Shown: positions 7,210-13,518 of the stretch, in pieces
How positions within the stretch are numbered: position 1 is the stretch's first letter
How the letters are laid out: every line of letters starts with the position of its first letter
NCBI GenBank assembly: GCA_035550735.1
Contig: DASZOM010000055.1
Coordinates: forward strand, 1 to 13,816
Length of the DNA: 13,816 nt
Reading direction: 5' to 3'
From: JANQRA01 sp035550735
GTDB lineage: Bacteria > Actinomycetota > Acidimicrobiia > Spongiisociales > ZC4RG35
Program-made: the position numbers and the translations under genes
The notes under the pieces: generated by a model
The model's input: only the letters and a program-made list of their open reading frames with translations
Told to the model about the DNA's origin: nothing
Database searches by the model: none

Positions 7210-7754
7210 GCTCCCTCCGTCACCCCGACGAGTTGGCGGCGCAGACGCACCACATCCACCTCGTCACCTTCCTCGTCGCCCACCGCGAGCCTCTCGATGC
7301 GGGACGCGTCATCGGGTGCCCAGCCCAGATTGTCGTAGAAGCGGCGAGCCCGCTCGTTGTCCTCCACCACCCACAGGGTCGCCGCACCGTACCCGCTGTC
7401 CAACAGCGCCTTCAGCGCCGCCCCGACCAGTTGGCCGCCCACCCCTCGCCCGGTCAGATCAGGCTCGACATGCACCGAGTAGATGTGCCCGGTGGCCCCG
7501 TCGGCGTCGTCGTCGCTGCTGGGGCCGAAGTGGATGAAGCCGACGACCCTGCCGGACTCGGTGGCGACCAGGGTCGTCTGGTACTGGCGACGCAACCGCT
7601 CTTCCCAGACGACGACCCGTCCTTCCAACCCCGTCTCCGCGGAGCGTGTCGTCCTCGGCAGATGCGAGTAGGTGGAGAGAAACGATCGCACGTGAATTCC
7701 CGCGATGGCACGGGCATCGCCTGGCTCGGCCTGTCTGATCTCGACCTCGCTCAT
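7206..7754 (-). CDS. GNAT-family N-acetyltransferase
   Basis: A 182-residue soluble protein covering one GNAT fold. The acetyl-CoA pyrophosphate-binding motif A is visible as VHVEPDLTGRGVGGQLV (94-110; R103-G104-V105-G106-G107). Motif B is ARRFYDNLGW (136-145), which is typical of GNAT C-termini. Residues 79-86 form an acidic insertion before the central strand. The gene sits between a phosphotriesterase-like gene and the GntR regulator, sharing ATGA overlaps with both, so all three are almost certainly co-transcribed. The substrate cannot be read from the sequence. A role in acetylating a deacetylated amino sugar or a released peptide or amino acid would suit the locus, but this is speculation. 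Confidence 0.88.
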   Translation of the reverse strand: MSEVEIRQAEPGDARAIAGIHVRSFLSTYSHLPRTTRSAETGLEGRVVVWEERLRRQYQTTLVATESGRVVGFIHFGPSSDDDADGATGHIYSVHVEPDLTGRGVGGQLVGAALKALLDSGYGAATLWVVEDNERARRFYDNLGWAPDDASRIERLAVGDEEGDEVDVVRLRRQLVGVTEGA

Positions 7755-8728
7755 GGGATGGCCAGGATCCTCGCCGGGTTCTCGACCAGCATCCGTCGCA
7801 GCGACTGCTCGGAGACCCCGGCCTCACGAAGCCGGGTCGTCACCACGGTGGGCAGATACGAGAAGCCGAAGCGGCCGTGGGTGTCAGGATTCATCCACGC
7901 CTCCGCCCCCGACATGTCGCAGGAGAGGACGATGCGGTCGTCGTGGCCCCGGGCGCACAACTCGGCCAGGGCCGCGATCCGGCGCTCGTCGGACCGGTGG
8001 TAGGTCCACTTCACGAACTCGCCGAACCCGTCGTGCTCGCTGCCCGGCACCCGATAGTCGAACCACTCCTTGCCCCAGGTGTCGAAACCGAGGCTCACCC
8101 CGGTGTCGAGCACCTGTTCGAGATAGTCGATCTCCGGCTCGAGATCGAGATGACCGATGACGACCCGCGAGGGATCGGCGCCCTCGGCCAACAGGATCTT
8201 GGCCTGCTCGACGGCCATCGTCCCCAGCGTGCAATGTGTGGAGATGGCGAGACCGGTGGCGACGTGCGCCCTGGCCACCGCCCGCATGTGCAGCTCCTCC
8301 CGGGGCGTGATCTGGTCGAGGCTCGTCCCCACCTCGCCGAAGATCCCCGCCTCGACCCCGCCGGCCCCTCCCACCGCGCCGTTGATATAGACCTCGGTGA
8401 GCTCGTCCAGTTCCGAGACCCCGGCGTGCTCCAGCCAGGGGTCCTTGTAGTAGGAGTGGCCGATGACGATGTGCACGCCGATGCGCTGCGAAAGCGATGC
8501 CACCGCCTCGAAGTCGTACCCCTTCTCGACGCGAGTGCGGCCGGTCAGGTCGACGATGGTTCCGATGCCCATCTCGGGGAGCCGGCGCAAGGCTCCCTCG
8601 ACGAGCGTCTGGTCGCCGGGTTCCGCACCGTAGAAACCTTCCAGGGCGAGCGCTCCGACATGCTCGTGCATGAGAACGCCACCGAGACCTTGCGGCTCCA
8701 CCGGGCCCGAGACGGTCTGGACATGCAT
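7751..8728 (-). CDS. Phosphotriesterase-family (PHP-like) metal-dependent hydrolase
   Basis: Predicted cytoplasmic TIM-barrel amidohydrolase of 325 residues with a binuclear metal site. Expected ligands are all visible: H21 and H23 in LMHEHVG, E132 in GIFGEVGTS, H165 in ISTHC, H193 in IGHLDLE and D271 in LSCDMSG. Glu132 takes the place of the carboxylated Lys of true phosphotriesterases, as in the E. coli phosphotriesterase homology protein. It is therefore a PHP-type member and not a typical organophosphate hydrolase. ENPARIL (316-322) is the usual family C-terminus. Family activities include lactone and ester hydrolysis; the substrate here is unknown. ATG 8728 is chosen for its GGAGGT (complement of 8739-8744) about ten bases upstream and its match to the family start; the frame is open further up but with no family-like residues. 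First gene of the minus operon, divergent from the ABC transporter operon. Confidence 0.9.
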   Translation of the reverse strand: MHVQTVSGPVEPQGLGGVLMHEHVGALALEGFYGAEPGDQTLVEGALRRLPEMGIGTIVDLTGRTRVEKGYDFEAVASLSQRIGVHIVIGHSYYKDPWLEHAGVSELDELTEVYINGAVGGAGGVEAGIFGEVGTSLDQITPREELHMRAVARAHVATGLAISTHCTLGTMAVEQAKILLAEGADPSRVVIGHLDLEPEIDYLEQVLDTGVSLGFDTWGKEWFDYRVPGSEHDGFGEFVKWTYHRSDERRIAALAELCARGHDDRIVLSCDMSGAEAWMNPDTHGRFGFSYLPTVVTTRLREAGVSEQSLRRMLVENPARILAIP

Positions 8729-8764
8729 TGGCGTGAGGACCTCCGTGGAGAAGGGCAGGCTCCG

Positions 8765-8793
8765 TTGACGGGAATCGGAGCCATCGTTAGGGT
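8765..8793 (+). promoter_or_regulatory. Predicted sigma70-type promoter for the transporter/murQ operon
   Basis: TTGACG (8765-8770) is followed after 17 bases by TAGGGT (8788-8793), a good fit to an actinobacterial housekeeping -35/-10 pair. The predicted transcription start, about 8799-8801, falls directly on the first dre palindrome. A bound repressor would block transcription initiation. A minus-strand promoter for the divergent operon must lie in the same gap, but I could not place one with confidence. Confidence 0.6.
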
Positions 8794-8798
8794 AGCAG

Positions 8799-8810
8799 TG
8801 GTCTAGACCA
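8799..8810. promoter_or_regulatory. dre-type operator 1 (DasR/NagR binding site), perfect palindrome
   Basis: TGGTCTAGACCA is a perfect 12-bp palindrome and equals the core of the consensus operator bound by DasR (Streptomyces) and NagR/YvoA (Bacillus). It lies between the divergent operons, immediately downstream of the predicted -10 box, and a DasR/NagR-like regulator is encoded in the minus arm. Binding by that protein is a strong inference. Confidence 0.88.
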
Positions 8811-8811
8811 A

Positions 8812-8823
8812 AGGTCCAGACCA
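8812..8823. promoter_or_regulatory. dre-type operator 2, near-copy of the first
   Basis: AGGTCCAGACCA matches the first operator at 10 of 12 positions and keeps the GGTC...GACC half sites. Its centre is 13 bp from the centre of operator 1, with a single base between them. This suggests two adjacent repressor dimers. It is probably the weaker site because the outer and one central base are changed. Confidence 0.7.
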
Positions 8824-8864
8824 TCTGGCTCCGACCGGGCGGACGAGTGATTAGGAGAGGCAAC

Positions 8865-10475
8865 ATGCGTAGGCGACCTTCACACAAGCTGATCGGGCTT
8901 CTGGCCGCTCTGTTGGTTCTGGCGGCATGCGAGCCGCCGTCGGTGACCGACACCACGGCGACCACCTCGGAATCCCCCGGCACCACGGGAGAGGCACCGG
9001 GCACGACGGAACCGACGGGGACCACGGTCGCCGAGACCGGCGGCACGGTGGTCGTCGGCCGCAACGGGGACATCGACAATCTCGACCCCCACCTCGCCAC
9101 GGCCTTCCAGACGATCGACGCCTTGGGGCTGGTCTACGACACGTTGTTCGAGCTCGATGCCAACCTCGAGATCCAGCCGAGCCTCGCCACCGACTGGGAG
9201 TACAGCGAGGACGGCACGGAGCTCACCTTGAATCTCCGTGAGGGTGTCGTATTCCACGACGGCGATCCTTTCACCTCCGCCGACGTCAAGGCCTCGCTGG
9301 AGCGGATCCTGGACGAGGAGACCGGAGCGGTCGGCCTCAGCTTCATCTCCTCCGTAGAGACAATCGACACACCCGACGATCTGACCGTGGTCCTCGGCCT
9401 GTCCGAGGCCAACGCCACCCTCCCCTCGGTGCTGACACGGGTCAACACCTCGATCATGTCCGACGCGGCCATCGCTGCCGGGACCGTGGCCACCGAGCCC
9501 AACGGCACCGGCGCCTTCTCGTTCACCGAGTGGAACCAAGGCCAGTCCGTCGAGTTGGCCGCGTTCCCCGACTACTGGGGCGGGGCACCGGCGATCGACG
9601 GCATCTCGATCCGGATCCTGCCCGAGGAGCAGTCGCTGCTGGCCGCGCTCCAGGCGGGCGAGGTCCATCTCGGGGTGATGACCAACCCGGCGGTCATCGA
9701 GCAGGTGACCGACCCGCTGGTGGTGCATCAGGCGCCTGCACTCGGCTACTTCCCGTTCTTCCTCAACACGGCGCGCCCACCCCTCGACGTGAAGGAGGTC
9801 CGCCAGGCGATCTCCTGTGCGATCGACCGTGAGGAAGTGATCGAAGCCGCCCTGTTCGGATTCGGGGAGCCCACCGGGCCGTATGTCGAGGGCCCCTTCG
9901 CCACCGACCCCTGGCAGGGCCTCCCCTGCGACGGTCCCGATCCGGACCTGTCACGCCAGCTCCTCGCCGACGCCGGGTTTGCCGACGGGTTCTCCATCGA
10001 GACGATCATCATCACCGGCGAGAGCGAGGTGAACGTCAACATCGGCCAGAACCTGCAGGCGCAGCTGGCCGAGATCGGTGTCGATCTGCAACTCGAGCAG
10101 TTGGAGACCAACGTCTACGTCGACCGCTGGCTGGCGGCCGACTTCGACTCGGCACTCTCCGAGAACGGCTCGGGCCCCGATCCGCACCACACCTACGTCC
10201 GCTACTTCACCTCGGACGCCGTCTTCCAGAACGTCGGCGGCATCAGCTCACCGGAGCTCGACGCCCTCTTCGAGGAAGGCCGGACCACGACGGACCAGGA
10301 AGCTCGGATCCCGATCTACCAGCAGATCTCCGAGATCCTGCTCGACGAGTCGCCTTGGGTGTGGCTGTTCCGGGGCTTCCGCAACCAGGTGGCGTCGCCA
10401 CAGCTCCAAGGCTTCGTCAGCCATCCGACTGGCTCGCTGCAGTCGTTGCGAGGGGCGACCCTCACCTCGGGCTGA
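8865..10475 (+). CDS. ABC transporter substrate-binding lipoprotein, oligopeptide type (SBP family 5)
   Basis: Exported lipid-anchored binding protein of 536 residues. Residues 1-21 are a lipoprotein signal peptide (basic MRRRPSHK, then a hydrophobic core) ending in the lipobox LAAC with Cys22 as lipidation site. A Thr/Pro/Glu/Gly-rich linker (about 23-60) tethers the mature domain. The rest is the DppA/OppA-type fold: NLDPH near the start, then SLATDWEYSEDGTELTLNLR and GVVFHDGDPFTSADVK, hallmark strands of the family. Members bind peptides, nickel, some sugars and murein peptides. ATG 8865 is preferred over GTG 8847 because AGGAGAGG (8853-8860) sits at ideal distance. First gene of the plus operon, placed before a hydrolase and two permeases; the context suggests peptidoglycan fragments as cargo. 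Expression is predicted to be dre-controlled. Confidence 0.92.
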   Translation: MRRRPSHKLIGLLAALLVLAACEPPSVTDTTATTSESPGTTGEAPGTTEPTGTTVAETGGTVVVGRNGDIDNLDPHLATAFQTIDALGLVYDTLFELDANLEIQPSLATDWEYSEDGTELTLNLREGVVFHDGDPFTSADVKASLERILDEETGAVGLSFISSVETIDTPDDLTVVLGLSEANATLPSVLTRVNTSIMSDAAIAAGTVATEPNGTGAFSFTEWNQGQSVELAAFPDYWGGAPAIDGISIRILPEEQSLLAALQAGEVHLGVMTNPAVIEQVTDPLVVHQAPALGYFPFFLNTARPPLDVKEVRQAISCAIDREEVIEAALFGFGEPTGPYVEGPFATDPWQGLPCDGPDPDLSRQLLADAGFADGFSIETIIITGESEVNVNIGQNLQAQLAEIGVDLQLEQLETNVYVDRWLAADFDSALSENGSGPDPHHTYVRYFTSDAVFQNVGGISSPELDALFEEGRTTTDQEARIPIYQQISEILLDESPWVWLFRGFRNQVASPQLQGFVSHPTGSLQSLRGATLTSG

Positions 10476-10509
10476 GCCGGTTCCGTCTCCGGTGACGGAT
10501 CGGGCAGGC

Positions 10510-11679
10510 ATGGACGCGGTACGCGCGGTCCTCGAGACCGCAGTCGAGACGGGGGTGACCGCAGGAGCGGTCGCCCTCGTCAGACTGCGTGGCGAGGTGA
10601 TCTGGCACGAGGCATTCGGCAGTGCCGCCCTGGAGCCCGAGCGTCGTGAGATGTCGGCGGAGACCATCTTCGACCTCGCCTCGCTGACCAAGCCCCTGGT
10701 CGGCGCAGGGGTCGCCCTGGCGATGGTCGACCGGGGGATCTTCTCTCTCGACGAGGAGGTCACCGGCCTCCTCCCCGAGCTGACCAGCCTGGCCGGAAGG
10801 GGCGTCACCTTCCGACGTCTCCTCTCCCACAGCTCCGGCATCCCCGGGTGGAGACCGCTCTATGTCGAGGCGCGTGACCGGCCGGGCGTCCTGGCGGCCG
10901 TGAACCGAATGGGTCTGGCCAAGGCCCCCGGCACCCGATTCGAGTACTCGGACATCGGGTTCATGACCCTGGGTCTGGCGCTGGAACGGGCGGGCGACGC
11001 CGAGCTCGGCCAACTCGCCTCGGAATTGCTGTTCGAACCGCTCGGTTTGACCAGCACCGGCTACCGGCCCGCCGGCGATGCCGGGGCTTTTGCCACCACA
11101 GAGAAGGGCAATGCCTTCGAGCGGCGGATGGCCGACTGGGCCGATCTCGTCTTCGCCGACTGGCGGACCGATTTCCATCCCGGTGTCGTCAACGACGGCA
11201 ACACCCACTACGCCCTCGACGGCGTGAGCGCCCACGCCGGTCTCTTCTCCAATGCATACGATCTGGGCGTGCTCGCGGAGATGTGGCGAAACCACGGTGA
11301 GTGGCAAGGGGAAAGGGTCCTTTCCTCGGCCGTCGTCGAACAGGCCGTGTCCGACCAGGGCTGGGGCCGGGGGCTCGGCTGGCAGCTCATGGCCAGATCG
11401 GCTCCCAGTCTCGACGAGCTGAGCAGGGCGGACGCCGGGTTCTTCCCACCCGCCCGCTCGGCATGGTCCCCTCGGCCGTCGGGCGAGCTGCTCTCCGCCA
11501 GCGCCTTCGGGCACACCGGGTTCACCGGCACCTCGATCTGGATCGACCCCGAGCGCGAGCTGTGCGCCGTGCTGTTGACCAACGCCACCCATCCTCAGGT
11601 CGACATCGACAAGCCGGTCAACTCCCTGCGAGCCAGGTTCCACAACTCGGTGGTGGCGGCGCTGGACCGTCTCCGATGA
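10510..11679 (+). CDS. Beta-lactamase-fold serine hydrolase (class C/AmiE-like), likely peptidoglycan-fragment processing
   Basis: A 389-residue protein of the beta-lactamase/penicillin-binding family. The nucleophile motif is S58-L-T-K61 in FDLASLTK, the second motif Y146-S-D148 and the third H335-T-G337. NDGNTHYALDGVSAHAGLFS (228-247) resembles the block conserved in the AmiE/YbbE-type branch; AmiE of Bacillus subtilis is an N-acetylmuramyl-L-alanine amidase encoded beside murQ. No signal peptide is present, so it should act in the cytoplasm on imported substrate. Esterase or D,D-peptidase activity is also possible for this fold; antibiotic resistance is not suggested. Start chosen at ATG 10510, with GTG 10492 as alternative; neither has a strong Shine-Dalgarno. 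It sits 34 bases after the binding-protein gene and overlaps the first permease gene by ATGA. Confidence 0.88.
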   Translation: MDAVRAVLETAVETGVTAGAVALVRLRGEVIWHEAFGSAALEPERREMSAETIFDLASLTKPLVGAGVALAMVDRGIFSLDEEVTGLLPELTSLAGRGVTFRRLLSHSSGIPGWRPLYVEARDRPGVLAAVNRMGLAKAPGTRFEYSDIGFMTLGLALERAGDAELGQLASELLFEPLGLTSTGYRPAGDAGAFATTEKGNAFERRMADWADLVFADWRTDFHPGVVNDGNTHYALDGVSAHAGLFSNAYDLGVLAEMWRNHGEWQGERVLSSAVVEQAVSDQGWGRGLGWQLMARSAPSLDELSRADAGFFPPARSAWSPRPSGELLSASAFGHTGFTGTSIWIDPERELCAVLLTNATHPQVDIDKPVNSLRARFHNSVVAALDRLR

Positions 11680-12632
11680 GGGGATACCTGCTGCGGCGTC
11701 TCGCCGAAGCCGTGGTCACGCTTCTCGGGGTGGCGCTCCTCGTCTTCTTCCTGCTCCGGGTGCTGCCCGGAGATGAGATCACTGCCCGGTTCGGCCTCGA
11801 GGCAGGAGCCCTCACCCCCACCCAACGCGACGCGCTGGAGCGGTACTACGGGCTCGACCGGCCCCTGGTCGCCCAGTTCTTCACCTGGATGGGGAGTGTT
11901 CTCTCCGGGAACTTCGGCTTCTCGGTGACCAGCGGCCGCCCGGTCTCCACCCTCATCGCCGAGTCGCTCCCGGTGACCATCGAGCTGGCGATCCTCGCCA
12001 CCGCGATCGGCAGCCTCGTCGGTGTGGCGATCGGGGTGATGGCGGGCTCCAATCCGAACACCCTGCGCGACACCGTCGGCCAGACCTTCGGGCTCCTGGG
12101 ACTGGGCATCCCCAACTTCATCCTGGGGGCGTTCATCATCGCCATCCTCGCCGCCCAATTCGGGTACTTCCCCGCGGCAGCCTCCTACGCGCATCTGTGG
12201 GAAGCGCCGCTGGTCAACATCCAACAGCAGCTCTACCCGGCATTGACGCTGGGCGTCGCTTTGTCGGCGGCGGCGATGCGCACCACCCGCTCGGCGTTCC
12301 TCGAGGCCAGCGCCCAGGACTTCGTCCGCACCGCCCGTGGCAAAGGCCTCACCAGCCGCCGGGTGCGCTACCGCCATGTCCTGCACAATTCGCTGATACC
12401 CGTGGTCACGATCGTGGGGATCCAGTTCGGCTACCTGCTCGGCGGGACGATCATCGTCGAGGAGATCTTCGCCCTCCCAGGCATCGGGCGTCTCGTGCTC
12501 ACCGGGATCTCACAGCGGGAGTTCGCCGTCGTGCAGAGCACGGTGCTCGTCATCGCCGTCATGTTCGTCCTGGTCAACCTGGCCGTCGATCTCATCTACG
12601 CCCGGATCGACCCGAGGGTGAGGCTGGCATGA
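11676..12632 (+). CDS. ABC transporter permease, DppB/OppB type
   Basis: Inner-membrane subunit of 318 residues with six predicted membrane helices; the first (about 10-30) follows the typical start MRGYLLRRLAEAV. The cytoplasmic coupling (EAA-type) loop reads RTARGKGLTSRRVRYRHVLH, the site where the ATPase docks. GIPNFILG and the C-terminal YARIDPRVRL are characteristic of the DppB branch. Together with the next gene it forms the membrane channel served by the lipoprotein at 8865-10475. It overlaps the hydrolase before it and the permease after it by ATGA, so translation is probably coupled. Confidence 0.93.
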   Translation: MRGYLLRRLAEAVVTLLGVALLVFFLLRVLPGDEITARFGLEAGALTPTQRDALERYYGLDRPLVAQFFTWMGSVLSGNFGFSVTSGRPVSTLIAESLPVTIELAILATAIGSLVGVAIGVMAGSNPNTLRDTVGQTFGLLGLGIPNFILGAFIIAILAAQFGYFPAAASYAHLWEAPLVNIQQQLYPALTLGVALSAAAMRTTRSAFLEASAQDFVRTARGKGLTSRRVRYRHVLHNSLIPVVTIVGIQFGYLLGGTIIVEEIFALPGIGRLVLTGISQREFAVVQSTVLVIAVMFVLVNLAVDLIYARIDPRVRLA

Positions 12633-13516
12633 CGGAGACGCTCGTCGGCACCGAGGGGATGGTCGCCGCCGCCAAGGAGCGAAACCGTCTCCGGGAGCTC
12701 TGGCGGAATCCGAACGGAAAGGTCGGGCTGATCATCGTCGGCTTCCTGTTCGTGGCGGCGCTCCTGGCGCTGGTTGGACTGACCCCCGCCGACCCCATCG
12801 CCCAGGAGCCTGCGATCAGGTTCTCTCCCCCGTCGACGCAGCACTGGCTGGGGACCGATCAATTCGGCCGTGACGTCACCTCCCGGGTGATGCTGGGCGT
12901 GCTTGCCTCGCTCCGGGTGGCAGTCCTCGCCGTTGCCATCGCCGCCCTGGTCGGCTCGCTGGCCGGCATCGTCGCCGGGTACTTCGGGGGCTGGACCGAC
13001 CGGCTGATCGGCCGCGCCACCGACATGCTGTTCGCCTTCCCCGCCATCCTGCTCGCCTTGACCATCGTCGCCGTGCTCGGACGGGGCTGGGTCAACACGG
13101 TGATCGCCATCGCCATCGTCTACACACCGATCTTCGTCAGGGTGGCGAGAGGCCCTGTGCTCACGGTGCGTGAGTCGGATTTCGTCAAGGCAGGGCGGGT
13201 CCTCGGCTTCGGCTCGAGACGCCTTCTCTTCCGTCACGTCCTCCCCAATGTGACCGCGCCGGTCATCGTCCAGGTCGCCCTCGCTCTCTCCTGGGCAATC
13301 CTCACCGAGTCGAGCCTCAGCTTCCTCGGCCTCGGCACCCAGCCACCCGATCCCTCGCTGGGTCTCATGGTCAGCGAAGCCCGCACCCTGTTCGCACGGG
13401 GCTGGTGGCTGATGGTGGCGCCGGCGACCTCGATCGTGGTCGCAGTCGTCGGGCTCAACCTGCTCGGCGACGGGCTCCGGGACATCTTCGACCCCACCCG
13501 CGGCCGTCAGGACTGA
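12629..13516 (+). CDS. ABC transporter permease, DppC/OppC type
   Basis: Inner-membrane subunit of 295 residues. A cytoplasmic N-terminus of about 33 residues ending in LRELWRNPNGKVG precedes the first membrane helix, as in DppC/OppC proteins. HWLGTDQFGRDVTSRVMLG is the family signature after the first periplasmic loop. The coupling loop reads DFVKAGRVLGFGSRRLLFRH, and LSFLGLGTQPPDPSLG precedes the last helix. It starts at ATG 12629 inside the stop of the previous permease. No ATP-binding subunits follow directly: murQ begins two bases after the stop. The ATPases must lie beyond the window or be shared with another transporter. Confidence 0.93.
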   Translation: MTETLVGTEGMVAAAKERNRLRELWRNPNGKVGLIIVGFLFVAALLALVGLTPADPIAQEPAIRFSPPSTQHWLGTDQFGRDVTSRVMLGVLASLRVAVLAVAIAALVGSLAGIVAGYFGGWTDRLIGRATDMLFAFPAILLALTIVAVLGRGWVNTVIAIAIVYTPIFVRVARGPVLTVRESDFVKAGRVLGFGSRRLLFRHVLPNVTAPVIVQVALALSWAILTESSLSFLGLGTQPPDPSLGLMVSEARTLFARGWWLMVAPATSIVVAVVGLNLLGDGLRDIFDPTRGRQD

Positions 13517-13518
13517 GC

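Noticed and set aside
8729..9100. N-terminal extension of the phosphotriesterase-like protein up to 9100
   Set aside because: The frame is open, but the added residues run antisense through the binding-protein gene and across the promoter gap and resemble no family sequence. ATG 8728 has a good ribosome-binding site and the family start.
10462..11643. Long open frame on the minus strand opposite the beta-lactamase-fold gene
   Set aside because: Low-complexity Gly/Glu/Arg-rich translation without recognisable motifs. The plus-strand frame has all three catalytic motifs in order, so this is a GC-driven shadow.
10510..11679. Antibiotic-resistance beta-lactamase
   Set aside because: The protein lacks a signal peptide, resembles the AmiE-type branch and sits in a transporter/murQ operon, so a role in cell-wall fragment metabolism is far more likely.
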